Counted from the first letter of the stretch, positions 35,974-46,017 are shown. The stretch is DNA of 64,000 nucleotides from an uncultured Acidobacteriaceae bacterium (GCA_903828675.1 CAIKND010000106.1:1-64000); one strand, 5' to 3'. The notes: generated by a model from the letters alone, not told the origin. Translations and numbers: made by a program.

Positions 35974-36897
35974 ATGAGCATCACGCACTTCCCCGGCGGC
36001 GCGAGTTCCTCGCCCCTCGCCAGTCCCCTGACAAAAGTGACCATGCCCACGCTGAGCGAGATGAAGCGCCAGGGCAAGCCTATCTCCGCACTCACCGCTT
36101 ACGACTACGGCACCTCGCGCCTGCTGGACGAGGCCGGCATCGATCTGGTTCTGGTGGGCGATTCGCTGGCGATGGTGGTTCTGGGCCACGAAAACACGCT
36201 GGCCGTCACCGTGGATGAGATGCTGCACCACACGCGAGCCGTTCGCCGCGGAGTCCGTCGCGCGCTGGTGGTGGCCGATATGCCGTTTGGGAGCTATCAC
36301 GGCACGGTGGCGGAAGGCGTGGCCAACGCTGTCCGCTTCGTCAAGGAAGCCGGCGCCGAGGCGGTCAAGATTGAAGGGCCGCGCATCGAGTTGGTGCTCG
36401 CTCTTACCGAGGCAGAGATTCCCGTCGTGGGTCACCTTGGGCTGACGCCGCAAAGCGTGAATCGCATGGGCGGCTATCGCGTGCAAGCCCGGAGTGTCGA
36501 AACGGTGCGGCAGCTCAAAGCAGACGCCCTGGCGCTGGCTCAGGCCGGAGCGGGAGCGCTCGTTTTGGAAGGCATTCCGCGCGAAGTGGCCGCCGGCATC
36601 ACCGCCGAACTGCCCATTCCGACTATCGGCATAGGCGCCGGTCCCGATTGCGATGGGCAGATCCTCGTCTTCCACGATTTGGTGAACCTGACGTTTACGC
36701 CGCCGGCCAAGTTTGTCCGCCGATACGGCGATGCGGCTGCGCTGTTCCGCACCGCCGTCGAGCACTATCGCGAAGATGTGGAGCATCGCGCCTTTCCCTC
36801 AGACGAAGAGAGCTATCACTTGCCTGACGAGGTGCGAAAGTCCCTCAAGCCTGGTCGAAATACCCTGACAAAAGTGGGGGTGATACAGAAAGCCTAA
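35974..36897 (+). CDS. panB: 3-methyl-2-oxobutanoate hydroxymethyltransferase
   Basis: The enzyme makes ketopantoate from 2-ketoisovalerate and methylene-THF, the first committed step to pantothenate and CoA. The 307 residues are a little longer than usual at the N-terminus (about 20 residues rich in Ser/Pro before KVTMPTLSEMK). Motifs are LTAYDYGTSRLLDEAG, VGDSLAMVVLGH, MPFGSYHG, EGIPREVA and IGIGAGPDCDGQ. GGAG precedes the ATG. The stop overlaps the panC start by one base (TAATG). Confidence 0.96.
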   Translation: MSITHFPGGASSSPLASPLTKVTMPTLSEMKRQGKPISALTAYDYGTSRLLDEAGIDLVLVGDSLAMVVLGHENTLAVTVDEMLHHTRAVRRGVRRALVVADMPFGSYHGTVAEGVANAVRFVKEAGAEAVKIEGPRIELVLALTEAEIPVVGHLGLTPQSVNRMGGYRVQARSVETVRQLKADALALAQAGAGALVLEGIPREVAAGITAELPIPTIGIGAGPDCDGQILVFHDLVNLTFTPPAKFVRRYGDAAALFRTAVEHYREDVEHRAFPSDEESYHLPDEVRKSLKPGRNTLTKVGVIQKA

Positions 36898-37736
36898 TGG
36901 ATATCTTCCGCACGACAGCCGAACTCCGACGTTGGTCACGCGCAGTTCGAAGCAGCGCCGCCGTTGGCCTGGTGCCGACCATGGGCGCTCTGCACGCCGG
37001 GCACGCCTCCTTGATTCGGGCAGCCGCTGCGTCCTGCGGGCAAGTGGCGGTGAGCATCTTCGTCAACCCCACGCAGTTCGGCCCCAATGAGGACTACGGC
37101 CGCTATCCACGAACATTTGATGCGGACTGCGCTCTCGCAGAGGCTGAAGGCGCAAGCGCTATCTTCGCTCCCACGGTGGAAGAGCTTTATCCGGCGGGGG
37201 CGGCTACGTTCGTTGAAGTCGAGGGTTTGAGCAACCGCCTCGACGGCGCATCGCGGCCCGGCCACTTTCGGGGTGTAGCTACGGTCGTCGCCAAGCTGCT
37301 TATCGCCGCAGAGCCAGACCGCGCCTTCTTCGGGCAGAAAGATGCGGCCCAGGTATCCGTAATTCGCCGCATGGTGGCCGATCTTCGCCTGGCCACGGAA
37401 ATCGTCGTCTGCCCCATCGTCCGCGAGGCCGATGGATTGGCTTTAAGCTCCCGCAATATCTATCTGAGCCCCGCCGAGCGGACCCAGGCACTTGCCCTCA
37501 GCCGGGCGGTACGGCAGACAGAGGCGCTTGTCTCGGTTGGAGAGCTTCGCGCCAGCACGCTGATAGAGGTGGCTCGCCAGATTCTGGCTGCCGAGTCGGA
37601 AATTCGTATCGACTATATTGAAGTGGTGACCTGGGCGACGCTCGAGCCTGTCGAAGTTGCGGAGCCGGGGACTCTCTTTGCCGTTGCGGCATGGGTGGGC
37701 GCTACGCGCCTGATCGACAATACGATTCTTGGTTGA
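36897..37736 (+). CDS. panC: Pantothenate synthetase
   Basis: The enzyme joins pantoate and beta-alanine with ATP. The 279 residues carry PTMGALHAGHASLI (HIGH-like HAGH), SIFVNPTQFGPNED, RPGHFRGVATVV, FFGQKDAAQ and SSRNIYLS (KMSKS-like). Translational overlap with panB gives a two-gene operon. A panD homologue is not in the window. Confidence 0.97.
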   Translation: MDIFRTTAELRRWSRAVRSSAAVGLVPTMGALHAGHASLIRAAAASCGQVAVSIFVNPTQFGPNEDYGRYPRTFDADCALAEAEGASAIFAPTVEELYPAGAATFVEVEGLSNRLDGASRPGHFRGVATVVAKLLIAAEPDRAFFGQKDAAQVSVIRRMVADLRLATEIVVCPIVREADGLALSSRNIYLSPAERTQALALSRAVRQTEALVSVGELRASTLIEVARQILAAESEIRIDYIEVVTWATLEPVEVAEPGTLFAVAAWVGATRLIDNTILG

Positions 37737-37819
37737 GGCAGTACCCTCAAAAAGTATAGGGGCTGCGCACAAGATCGTTCTTGCATTACAGCTCCCTCCG
37801 GCAGCAAGCTGATAAGCAA

Positions 37820-38719
37820 ATGCCGGAACTCCCTGACATCGCCGCCTACATCACTGCTCTCGAAGCGCGCGTCCTTGGGCAGTCGCTGGAGCGGGTTCGA
37901 CTGGCCAGCGTCTTTCTGCTGCGCACTGCGGATCCACCGCTATCTGCCGTCGATGGTAAAACGGTCCGCTCGCTGCGCCGTATCGGCAAGCGCATCGCCA
38001 TTGGCGTTGAGGGCGATCTGTGGCTGGTGCTCCACCTGATGATTGCCGGACGCCTGCATTGGAAGCCCGCGCAGGCGAAACTCGCAGGCCGGAACGCCCT
38101 GGCCGCCTTCGACTTTCCTTCCGGCTCCCTGGTGCTGACGGAAGCCGGCAGCAAGCGCCGCGCCTCTCTGCGTGTGATTCGCGGCGAATTCGCACTCAGC
38201 GCCATCGATCCCGGCGGCGTCGAAATCTTCTTGACGGATCTGGACGGCTTTCGCGCGGCTCTCACTCTGGAGAACCGCACGCTCAAACGCGCCCTGACCG
38301 ATCCGCGCGTGATCAGCGGTGTCGGCAACGCCTACTCCGACGAGATTCTGCACGCGGCTCAACTGTCGCCCATCACGCTCACGCACAAGCTGAAGCCGGA
38401 AGAGTGGGAGCGGCTCTTTGACGCCACTCGCTCCACGCTGACCCTTTGGATCGATCGCCTTCGCGCTGAAGCCGACAAGAGCTTTCCTGAGAAAGTAACC
38501 GCCTTTCGCCCGGAGATGGCAGCGCATGGGCGCTTCAACCTGCCGTGTCCGCGCTGTGGCGAGAAGGTGCAGCGCATTCGTTATGCCGACAACGAAACAA
38601 ATTATTGTGCGCGCTGCCAGACCGGCGGAAAGGTGCTGGCGGACCGCAGTTTGTCGCGCCTGCTTGGCTCCGACTGGCCGCGAACCCTGGAAGAGCTGGA
38701 AGGGCTGAAGCGCCGCTGA
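37820..38719 (+). CDS. Formamidopyrimidine-DNA glycosylase family (Fpg/Nei)
   Basis: The 299-residue protein starts PELPDI after Met at 37820; Pro2 and Glu3 are the catalytic N-terminus of the family, which rules out the ATG 39 nt upstream. Other marks are the beta-hairpin Lys in RRIGKRIAIG, the helix-two-turns-helix with GVGNAYSDEIL, and a C-terminal zinc finger CPRC...CARCQ with the preceding Arg region. It excises oxidised purines (Fpg) or pyrimidines (Nei); which one cannot be decided, because PELPDI departs from the usual PELPEV of classic Fpg. Confidence 0.92.
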   Translation: MPELPDIAAYITALEARVLGQSLERVRLASVFLLRTADPPLSAVDGKTVRSLRRIGKRIAIGVEGDLWLVLHLMIAGRLHWKPAQAKLAGRNALAAFDFPSGSLVLTEAGSKRRASLRVIRGEFALSAIDPGGVEIFLTDLDGFRAALTLENRTLKRALTDPRVISGVGNAYSDEILHAAQLSPITLTHKLKPEEWERLFDATRSTLTLWIDRLRAEADKSFPEKVTAFRPEMAAHGRFNLPCPRCGEKVQRIRYADNETNYCARCQTGGKVLADRSLSRLLGSDWPRTLEELEGLKRR

Positions 38720-38879
38720 CGGCCCTTGAGCTTTCGGCCTGCGATTCCTCTTGACACCGCTCTCGCCTGTGCCGCAAAGTCAACTGCAAGACTGCTTTCC
38801 GCTCGGAAGGCACTTTTCCCCATCTCCCTGAACTTCCGGTTTTCAGACGCAGATTCAATCGCACCTTGGAGGATTCCCG

Positions 38880-39293
38880 ATGCACCATATTCTTCACTTC
38901 AATCACCTGGCAATCCTGGTTTCGGCCTTGATCCTGTGGTTTCTGGGTGCGGCGTGGTACTCGCCCGCCCTGTTCGCCAAGCCTTGGATGGCAATGGTGG
39001 GAACACCAAAAGACGCTGCCAAAAGCAAGACGATGATTGCAGGCATGATCTCGTCTTTTATCGGCGACCTGTTGCTGGCCTTCATATTGGCGCACATGGT
39101 CAAGTGGGCCGGGGCAGACTCGTTTGGGTTCGGAGCGTTCATCGGCGGCATCGTCTGGCTGGGTTTTTTTGCGGCTCCCGCTTTTCCGCAGGGGATCTAC
39201 GAAAGCCGTCCCTTCAAGCTCTTTGCCATCAACGCGGGATATTGGCTTGTGGGGTTGCTGATTGTCGGCGGCCTGCTGGCGGTGTGGCCGTAA
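38880..39293 (+). CDS. DUF1761 membrane protein
   Basis: The 137-residue protein has four hydrophobic helices (about 8-26, 52-72, 82-100 and 115-135). Family features are WFLGAAWYSPALFAKPW near the N-terminus and the late YESRPFKLFAINAGYWL. GGAGG precedes the ATG. The family is of unknown function. Confidence 0.88.
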   Translation: MHHILHFNHLAILVSALILWFLGAAWYSPALFAKPWMAMVGTPKDAAKSKTMIAGMISSFIGDLLLAFILAHMVKWAGADSFGFGAFIGGIVWLGFFAAPAFPQGIYESRPFKLFAINAGYWLVGLLIVGGLLAVWP

Positions 39294-39335
39294 TCAGTTG
39301 ACGCCAGGCGGGCGCATGCCGCTTACAATCTAGCC

Positions 39336-39722
39336 ATGAGCAAAACAGTCATCGCAACCGACGGCGCACCCGCGGCGATTGGGCCCTATTCTCAGGCCGT
39401 GCGTGTGGGGAATCTCATCTTCACGGCCGGCCAGATTCCGCTTGACCCAGCTACGCAGCAGATCGTGGCAAGCGGGATTACGGACCAGACCCGGCGGGTT
39501 CTGGAAAATCTGAAAGCCGTGCTTGAAGCCGGCGGCAGCGGGATGGACCGGGTGGTGAAGGCCACTGTCTTCCTGAAGGACTTCAACGACTTCGCAGAGA
39601 TGAATGCGGTCTACGCCGAGTATCTGGGCCAGGATGGCGCTGCCCCGGCGCGGTCCACTGTGGAGGTTTCACGGCTGCCTAAAAATGTGCTGATTGAGAT
39701 TGAGTTGGTCGCCGAAGCCTGA
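39336..39722 (+). CDS. ridA: RidA family enamine/imine deaminase
   Basis: The protein hydrolyses reactive enamines/imines released by PLP enzymes such as threonine dehydratase. The 128 residues show the family pattern: [20 protein letters not shown], the mid [23 protein letters not shown], and [21 protein letters not shown] with the conserved substrate-binding Arg. The start ATG is very near a likely -10 region (TACAAT at 39325-39330), so the mRNA may be leaderless or nearly so. Confidence 0.96.
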   Translation: MSKTVIATDGAPAAIGPYSQAVRVGNLIFTAGQIPLDPATQQIVASGITDQTRRVLENLKAVLEAGGSGMDRVVKATVFLKDFNDFAEMNAVYAEYLGQDGAAPARSTVEVSRLPKNVLIEIELVAEA

Positions 39723-39821
39723 GCCGGGCGGAGGGAGCTTTGTCGCAGCTTGGCGCATCTGATTGATGTAGAACAAGTTGGAATGCCTAACTTCCCCTCA
39801 AATTGATGACTGGAGGTTCAC

Positions 39822-40232
39822 ATGAGCGAGACGCCCGAGAAGGTCGTGCGCAGCGAGGCGGAGTGGCGCGCCCTGCTGACGCCCGAGCAGTACCAGATTT
39901 TGCGTGAGAAGGCCACGGAACGGGCTTACACCGGCGCGCTAACCCAAAACCACGACACCGGCAACTACCATTGCGCCGGATGCGGGGCGCTTCTGTTCAT
40001 GAGCGGGGCCAAATTTGACTCGGGGTGCGGATGGCCAAGCTTCATGCTGCCGGCTGAATCCAAAGCAGTTGAAGAGCACGAAGATGTGAGCTTTGGGATG
40101 CGTCGCGTGGAGGTGACCTGCGCCCGATGCGGCGGCCATCTGGGGCACGTTTTCCCTGACGGACCGAAGCCCACGGGATTGCGCTACTGCATCAATTCGG
40201 CGTCGCTCACATTCACGCGGCAGGAGCCGTAA
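39822..40232 (+). CDS. msrB: Peptide-methionine (R)-S-oxide reductase
   Basis: The enzyme reduces R-methionine sulfoxide in proteins. The 136 residues have two zinc-site CxxC pairs (CAGC and CARC), the GCGWPSF motif, [11 protein letters not shown] and the catalytic Cys in [14 protein letters not shown] precedes the ATG. No signal peptide is present, so it is cytoplasmic. A terminator hairpin follows. Confidence 0.97.
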   Translation: MSETPEKVVRSEAEWRALLTPEQYQILREKATERAYTGALTQNHDTGNYHCAGCGALLFMSGAKFDSGCGWPSFMLPAESKAVEEHEDVSFGMRRVEVTCARCGGHLGHVFPDGPKPTGLRYCINSASLTFTRQEP

Positions 40233-40267
40233 GGAGGCGGGAATCGGCTGGGGTCGCGCAGACACAA

Positions 40268-40298
40268 CAAAACCCCGTCCGGCACGGACGGGGTTTTG
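40268..40298. terminator. Bidirectional terminator between msrB and rpmB
   Basis: A perfect 14-bp stem CAAAACCCCGTCCG / CGGACGGGGTTTTG with 3-nt loop GCA lies between the two convergent stops. Outer A/T runs give U-tracts on either strand. Confidence 0.88.
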
Positions 40299-40340
40299 GC
40301 CGATACTGAAGTTTGCCCTTAAGCCTGCGAATGCTGCTGA

Positions 40341-40568
40341 TTATGCAGTTGTTACGACGGGCTTGACGGCGGTCGAAGGGCCGGCCTTGGTGATCTTTCC
40401 GCTCTTGATGCAGCTGGCGCAAACGCGAATACGCTTGGCATTGCCGTTGACCAGGGCCTTGACGGCCTGCAAGTTAACGTTCCAGCGGCGGCGGGTTACG
40501 TTGTGGGCGTGAGAGATGTTGTTACCGAATTGCGGGCCTTTGCCGCAGATGTCGCATACTTGTGCCAT
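40341..40568 (-). CDS. rpmB: 50S ribosomal protein L28
   Basis: The 75-residue protein starts [17 protein letters not shown], with [17 protein letters not shown] and a second Cys pair in [10 protein letters not shown]. The four Cys mark the zinc-binding (C+) form. The C-terminal Ala/Thr/Val tail is slightly longer than usual. It stands alone, without rpmG. Confidence 0.97.
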   Translation of the reverse strand: MAQVCDICGKGPQFGNNISHAHNVTRRRWNVNLQAVKALVNGNAKRIRVCASCIKSGKITKAGPSTAVKPVVTTA

Positions 40569-40752
40569 CGTCCAACTCCAAATCCTTGAGTACTTTACGG
40601 CATCCGAACATGTGTCAGGGTCGACCCGGGCACACTACGGACTGCCTCCGCGGAGACCTGCCGAATCCTCAGTATACCGCGAATGCGGCGAGAGCGCCAA
40701 AATGAGGCGCATCGATTGGAATGGCGATGTCTCGAAATCAGTACGTGCGCAG

Positions 40753-41334
40753 TTACCAACAAGGAAGTCCGGCGGCGGGCAAGGGGCGTGCGAGGGGGAA
40801 CCGGGCACGAATCTCGTAGATTGATCCGCCGGGAGAGAGGTGGCTCTCGTAGAGAAGAAACTCGTGAGCCGCGAAGGGCGTGAAGCTCGGCTGGCGGCTG
40901 ATTTTGGCTTTCAGTTGCTGGAGCGGCCGGTTGCGGGCTGCGCCCTGGCCCTTGGCACGGGCGAGAGTGATGTGCGGATGGAAGAGACGCGCCTCAGCGA
41001 CGAAGCCACAGAGGGCTGTGGCCGCAGTGACGCGCTGGGCGAGCGAGACGAGTTCATGGCATGCCGCGATGTCGGCAAAGAAGACGCCGGGGCGGTCAAA
41101 GAAACCCAGCTTCTCAAGGCGGACGGGCACAGGCGGAGAACGCAATGCGGCGAGGTGGGGAAGCAGGCAGTCGTATTGCGCGGGAGTCGTGTCCCCGAGA
41201 AACTGGAGAGTGATATGCCAGGTCTCCGACGCCGTCCAGCGAAGACTGTCAGCGTTGGACCGGAGCCGCGCGACCACCGCTGAGATTTCGGAGAGGACAG
41301 AATCCGCCAAGGGAATGCCGATGAAGAGGCGCAT
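40753..41334 (-). CDS. thpR: RNA 2',3'-cyclic phosphodiesterase (2'-5' RNA ligase family)
   Basis: The protein has the two HxT motifs of the 2H phosphoesterase fold: HITLQFLG and HPHITLARAKG. ATG 41334 (MRLFIGIPL) is chosen because the fold begins there; the ATG at 41379 would add 15 residues. It gives 193 residues, close to the family length. The enzyme opens 2',3'-cyclic phosphates in RNA, although its biological substrate is unclear. It is divergent from the GH13 gene. Confidence 0.92.
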   Translation of the reverse strand: MRLFIGIPLADSVLSEISAVVARLRSNADSLRWTASETWHITLQFLGDTTPAQYDCLLPHLAALRSPPVPVRLEKLGFFDRPGVFFADIAACHELVSLAQRVTAATALCGFVAEARLFHPHITLARAKGQGAARNRPLQQLKAKISRQPSFTPFAAHEFLLYESHLSPGGSIYEIRARFPLARPLPAAGLPCW

Positions 41335-41496
41335 AGGTATGTAGTTTAGGGCATGCCGGGTTTGATGCGAATTTCTCATCCTTCACAAGCGAATGTCATG
41401 TTATGCTCGTGGCCTGAGCAACTCAGAAAACCCCAACTGGCGGCTTCCACGCCTCCAATCTTCTTCCCTGACCTTCCTACATTCGTGAGGAGAGCC

Positions 41497-43428
41497 ATGA
41501 CTACTCGAGCATTCTCAGCAGATGTTCAAGCCGTACTTGACCAGTTTCTCTCTGCCTCCCGTACGCAAGGAACCCGGCCGATCGAGGTCGATGGCAATGT
41601 GATTCAGGTCCCCTACCCTTATCCGTCGCCTGCGGACTGGCGCGACTGCTGGATCTATTTCCTCATGGTGGACCGCTTTAACAACCCGGCTTCGCCGCCG
41701 GTTTTCGATTGGAACAAGAAGTACGGATTTCGCCAGGGTGGAACCTTCGAGGGGGTGCGGCAGCAATTGCCCTACCTTCAGGAACTGGGCGTGAACGCCA
41801 TCTGGCTTTCGCCGGTGGTAAAGAATACGCGGCCGGAGATTGACGGCTTTGCGTATTGTTATCCGGGTTACAACGCGCAGGATTTCTTCAGCATCGAAGG
41901 GCGCTTTGCCTCTGACGGCACGGAGGCTACCGCGGAGATCGAGTTGGTGGCCCTGGTCCAGGAGGCCCACGCGCGGGGCATCTTCGTTGTGGTCGACATT
42001 GTCCTGAACCACACAGGGCGCGTCTTCGACTATCTGCGGCGGAATCAGGTTGAGGGTGCTTTCACCGACGATGGTCTGCTTTACGGTCCGGCCGGTAACG
42101 AGCCGGCCATCCAGTGGATGAACGGCTTCGGAAATCCGCGGGGCGATTGGCAAAACGCCGCGGACCCGGCAGGGGCAGGGCAGGACGACGCGGTGTGGCC
42201 GATCGAGTTGCAGCAGCCGGTCTTCTTCCGGCGGCGCGGTTCGAAAGACTCCGACGCGCCGCGCCCGCCGCTTGGTTATGTACCCGGCGACTTTGGCACC
42301 ATGCGGCAGTTGGTGGTGGAATATGATGCCACCGTCCCAGGACAGGTGCAGCTTCGCGACCAATACGGCGTCGCGCCGGTGCTGAGTATATTGATTCGCG
42401 CGTATCAGTACCTGATGGCCAAGTTCGACATTGATGGATACCGCATTGACACGGTGAAATACGTGCGGGCGGACATGATTGCCACGTTTGGAAACGCCAT
42501 GCGCGAGTTTGCCCAGAGCGCCGGCAAAAGGAACTTCTTTACCTTTGGCGAGATCTACGATACGGATGCGACGATCGACCAGTTTGTGGGCAGGAACGCC
42601 GCGGACAATCAGGGATTCGGCATCGATTCGGCGTTGGACTTTCCACTGTTTTTTCAGTTGCCCGCGGTGATCAAATCGCTGGGGCAAAACCCTCCTGGAG
42701 TTGAAAGCGTTGCGGCAGTTTTCAGCAGCCGCAAACTAGCCGAACGGGGGCAGATCTCATCGCACGGCGAGGCCGGAAAGTACTTTGTCAGTTTCATCGA
42801 CAATCACGATCAAAACTCCCGATTCAAGAGCCCCGGAACGCCTGTTGAACAAGTGAGCATGGCGCTGGCGGTACTGTTCGGCTTACAGGGGATTCCCTGT
42901 GTCTACTACGGAACTGAGCAAGGGCTGCAGGGAACGACGGACGGCCTCGACTCAATGGAATCCGTGAGGGAAGCGCTCTGGGGCAAGCCGGACGCCTTCG
43001 ATCCGAATTCCGTTCTATACGTAGAGTTGCAAAAGATCGCACGCCTGCGCATGAGTGAAAATGCGCTGCGCTTCGGCAGACTCTACTTCCGCGAACTCTC
43101 CGGAAACGGCGTTGACTTTGGCCCGTCGACTGGTCCGCGCGGGGTGATCGCGTTTTCGCGGATTCTCTCCAACCGCGAGATTGTTGTGGTTGCGAATACG
43201 AATGGCTCAAGCTTATTTCAAGGCAGCGTGCTGGTGGATATCGACATCAATCGAGCCAACGTGGCGATGCGCATCGCCTACAGCAACAAACAGAGTACCG
43301 GCACGGAGGCAACGGTAATCGCCGAGGGCAACCTCTACTCTGCCGCGGGCGCCGCCACGCCGATGCGGATTGCGTCGCTGGCAGTCTCACTTGCCCCCTG
43401 GGAAGTCCAGATTCTCACGCCGGCCTGA
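41497..43428 (+). CDS. GH13-family alpha-amylase-like glycosidase
   Basis: The ATG at 41497 follows AGGAG and gives 643 residues; the frame is open upstream to 41353 but without such a site. The (beta/alpha)8 barrel shows region I VVVDIVLNHTG, region II GYRIDTVKYV (catalytic Asp near 315), region III TFGEIYD (catalytic Glu near 351) and region IV SFIDNHDQ (Asp near 434). A C-terminal beta domain follows. There is no signal peptide, so it is probably cytoplasmic. Region II RIDTVKYV resembles secreted or cyclomaltodextrinase-type relatives; exact specificity on alpha-glucans is uncertain. Confidence 0.92.
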   Translation: MTTRAFSADVQAVLDQFLSASRTQGTRPIEVDGNVIQVPYPYPSPADWRDCWIYFLMVDRFNNPASPPVFDWNKKYGFRQGGTFEGVRQQLPYLQELGVNAIWLSPVVKNTRPEIDGFAYCYPGYNAQDFFSIEGRFASDGTEATAEIELVALVQEAHARGIFVVVDIVLNHTGRVFDYLRRNQVEGAFTDDGLLYGPAGNEPAIQWMNGFGNPRGDWQNAADPAGAGQDDAVWPIELQQPVFFRRRGSKDSDAPRPPLGYVPGDFGTMRQLVVEYDATVPGQVQLRDQYGVAPVLSILIRAYQYLMAKFDIDGYRIDTVKYVRADMIATFGNAMREFAQSAGKRNFFTFGEIYDTDATIDQFVGRNAADNQGFGIDSALDFPLFFQLPAVIKSLGQNPPGVESVAAVFSSRKLAERGQISSHGEAGKYFVSFIDNHDQNSRFKSPGTPVEQVSMALAVLFGLQGIPCVYYGTEQGLQGTTDGLDSMESVREALWGKPDAFDPNSVLYVELQKIARLRMSENALRFGRLYFRELSGNGVDFGPSTGPRGVIAFSRILSNREIVVVANTNGSSLFQGSVLVDIDINRANVAMRIAYSNKQSTGTEATVIAEGNLYSAAGAATPMRIASLAVSLAPWEVQILTPA

Positions 43429-43495
43429 GGCTTTTGAGCACAAAGCGCAGTCGCCGGCGATCTGAATCTCAATCTGCATTGCTTGCGCTTGGTGC

Positions 43496-43524
43496 TTGAC
43501 AGTGGCCCATTGCGTTGGGAAAAT
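43496..43524 (+). promoter_or_regulatory. Promoter of the S53 peptidase gene
   Basis: TTGACA (43496-43501), 17-nt spacer, GAAAAT (43519-43524). The -35 is a perfect match and the -10 matches four of six. The start codon is at 43580, giving a leader of about 50 nt. Confidence 0.6.
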
Positions 43525-43579
43525 AGGGTCCCGTGTTGATGCAGGAAACGCGGATTTCCCCACCCCCCAAGGAGGAATC

Positions 43580-45883
43580 GTGACTAAGACAGTGGCTAGA
43601 CTTCTGTTCGCATTGGCGGCGATTGTGTCGCTGGCGGCAACCTATTCCCAGGCACAAACGGCATTGACCGGGCATGTCCATCAGGCGATTCGGGATGGCG
43701 AGGCACGGCCCGTTGGACGGCTGCAGGCAGACCGGATCATGCAGCTCGATTTGGTTCTTCCGCTGCGCGATGAGCCCGGCCTGGACGCATTCCTGAGCGA
43801 ACTTTACAACCCGGCGAGCGCCTCTTATCGCCACTTCCTCACCGTACAGGAGTTCACCGCGCGATTCGGTCCCAGCCGGGCGGATTACGACGCTGTGGTG
43901 CGCTTTGCAAAGGCGAACGGCCTCACGGTAACGGGCGGCACGCGCGATGGCATGGAAGTGCAGGTGAAGGGGCCGGTTGCAGCAGTGGAGTCGGCCTTCC
44001 ACGTAAATATGCGCACCTACCAGCATCCCACCGAGAACCGTGTTTTTTACGCGCCTGACCGCGAACCAATCACCAACCTGGCAAAGCCGCTTTGGCACGT
44101 GTCTGGATTGGATAACTACTCGATTCCGCACCCCATGCTGGTGAAGAAGAGCGACTACGCGCAGGCTCATGGCATCAACGCCAATGCTGTTGTTTCCCAC
44201 GCCACAACGGGCTCCGGGCCCTCGGCATCGTTCCTGGGCAGCGACATGCGTGCGGCTTACTCCGGAGGTACGTCTCTGACGGGCGCGGGCCAGAGCCTGG
44301 GGCTGCTGGAGTATTACGGCACCGATCTGGCGGACGTTACCACTTATTACAACAACGTCGGACAGACCAACAGTGTGCCGATCACCTTGCTGTCAACGGA
44401 CGGCACCAGCACGGCCTGCGTGTATTCCAGGGCCGGCGGCAACTGCGACGACACCGAGCAAACGCTGGACATAACCCAGGCGCTGGGCATGGCTCCGGGG
44501 CTGTCGAGCCTGGTGGTGTATGTCGGGTCCACAGACACGGCCATTATCAGCGCAATGACAACACATAGCCCGCTGCCCCTGACCATTGGCTGCTCGTGGG
44601 GCTGGACGCCGGCGGATCCGGCGACGCTGGACCCCTACTTCAAAAAGATGGCGGCTCAAGGGCAGACATTCTTTGCGGCGTCGGGCGACGCCTCCACCTG
44701 GTCAACCAGGAATGAAGCCTGGCCCGCGGACGACGCCTATGTGGTTTCAGTGGGCGGCACAGATCTGATTACCTCCGGCGCGGGCGGGCCGTGGTCGTCG
44801 GAGACGGCCTGGGTAAACAGCGGCGGCGGCATCTCTCCTGACGCGATTGCCATTCCCTCTTGGCAGCAACTGTCGGGCGTGATCAACACCAGCAACAAGG
44901 GTTCGACGACCCTTCGCAATGGCCCGGACGTATCGGCAAACGCCAATTTCACGTTTTACGTTTGTGCGGATCAGACCACTTGTACCGCAAACTCCTATGG
45001 CGGAACCAGCTTTGCCGCTCCCATGTGGGCAGGTTATATCGCGCTCGTGAACCAGCAACTGGCCTCGCAGGGAAGCCCGGGGATCGGCTTCATTAACCCG
45101 ACAATCTACACGCAGAACGTGAGCGGCAGCTATGCCGCGGATTTCCACGACGTCACCAGTGGCACCTCGGGCAGCTATGCAGCGACGACGGGTTACGATC
45201 TTGTGACCGGATGGGGCAGCCCCAACGGGGTCGGCCTGATTAACGCGCTGACTTCGTCGGCCACCTCTCCGACCTTCACGATCTCCGCCTCGCCCTCGTC
45301 GGTTTCAGTGCTTCCGGGCAACAACGGAACCACCACCATTACGACCAGCGCTCTGAATGGTTTTGGGTCGGCGGTTGCTCTGTCTGCGAGCGGCCAGCCC
45401 ACAGGCGTGACGGTTAGCTTCAGTCCGGCCTCGATAGCGTCGCCGGGATCGGGTTCGTCCACCATGACCCTGGCGGTGGCCTCAACAGTGGCTGCGGGCA
45501 CCTATGCGATTACCGTCACCGGCACCGGTGGAGGGGTTACCAAGACCGCTACGGTTTCGCTGACAGTGACGGGGCCGGCCAGCTTCACCCTCTCGGCATC
45601 GCCAACCTCGTTGTCGGTGAGGCGCGGACGGTCCGGCACCTCTACCATCACAACCGCCATCTCCGGCAGCTTCAACTCGGCAATTGCCTTGTCGGCGTCC
45701 GGGCAGGGCAGTGGGGTGACGGTATCCTTCAGCCCTGGCTCGATTGCTGCGCCCGGCGGCGGAACTTCGAGGATGACGGTCACTGTGGCCTCCTCGGCTA
45801 CAACCGGAAGCAGGTCGATTACAGTCACGGCAGTGGGCGGAGGCATTACCCATACCGCAACGGTGTCTCTTACCGTGCGCTAA
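43580..45883 (+). CDS. Secreted S53-family serine-carboxyl peptidase with Ig-like tail
   Basis: GTG 43580 follows a perfect AAGGAGG and starts a signal peptide (VARLLFALAAIVSLAATYSQAQ); the ATG at 43496 overlaps the promoter. The 767 residues comprise a pro-kumamolisin domain (about 40-190, YNPASASYRHFLTVQEF), the sedolisin catalytic domain with Glu/Asp in DDTEQTLDIT (near 293-297), the oxyanion Asp in AASGDAS (near 369) and catalytic Ser in GGTSFAAP (near 476), and two repeated Ig-like modules (about 565-767), each with an SASP-S-LSV start, a VSFSP mid motif and a VSLTV end. S53 peptidases work in acid. The neighbour receptor 2 could take up peptides released by it, but this is only inference. 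Confidence 0.95.
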   Translation: MTKTVARLLFALAAIVSLAATYSQAQTALTGHVHQAIRDGEARPVGRLQADRIMQLDLVLPLRDEPGLDAFLSELYNPASASYRHFLTVQEFTARFGPSRADYDAVVRFAKANGLTVTGGTRDGMEVQVKGPVAAVESAFHVNMRTYQHPTENRVFYAPDREPITNLAKPLWHVSGLDNYSIPHPMLVKKSDYAQAHGINANAVVSHATTGSGPSASFLGSDMRAAYSGGTSLTGAGQSLGLLEYYGTDLADVTTYYNNVGQTNSVPITLLSTDGTSTACVYSRAGGNCDDTEQTLDITQALGMAPGLSSLVVYVGSTDTAIISAMTTHSPLPLTIGCSWGWTPADPATLDPYFKKMAAQGQTFFAASGDASTWSTRNEAWPADDAYVVSVGGTDLITSGAGGPWSSETAWVNSGGGISPDAIAIPSWQQLSGVINTSNKGSTTLRNGPDVSANANFTFYVCADQTTCTANSYGGTSFAAPMWAGYIALVNQQLASQGSPGIGFINPTIYTQNVSGSYAADFHDVTSGTSGSYAATTGYDLVTGWGSPNGVGLINALTSSATSPTFTISASPSSVSVLPGNNGTTTITTSALNGFGSAVALSASGQPTGVTVSFSPASIASPGSGSSTMTLAVASTVAAGTYAITVTGTGGGVTKTATVSLTVTGPASFTLSASPTSLSVRRGRSGTSTITTAISGSFNSAIALSASGQGSGVTVSFSPGSIAAPGGGTSRMTVTVASSATTGSRSITVTAVGGGITHTATVSLTVR

Positions 45884-45924
45884 GGCTGCAATGAGGGCGC
45901 TCGCTGCGCCTGCATTGAAGCATA

Positions 45925-45954
45925 GAAGGCCCGGACTTTTCAGTCCGGGCCTTC
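45925..45954. terminator. Terminator after the S53 peptidase gene
   Basis: A perfect 13-bp stem GAAGGCCCGGACT / AGTCCGGGCCTTC with loop TTTC lies 41 nt after the stop, followed by AGAGTTTT. It separates the peptidase transcript from receptor 2. Confidence 0.85.
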
Positions 45955-46017
45955 AGAGTTTTGGGAGTGAAGTTTATAAAACCACGGGTCCCAACAAATA
46001 TTTTGCTTCAGAATTTA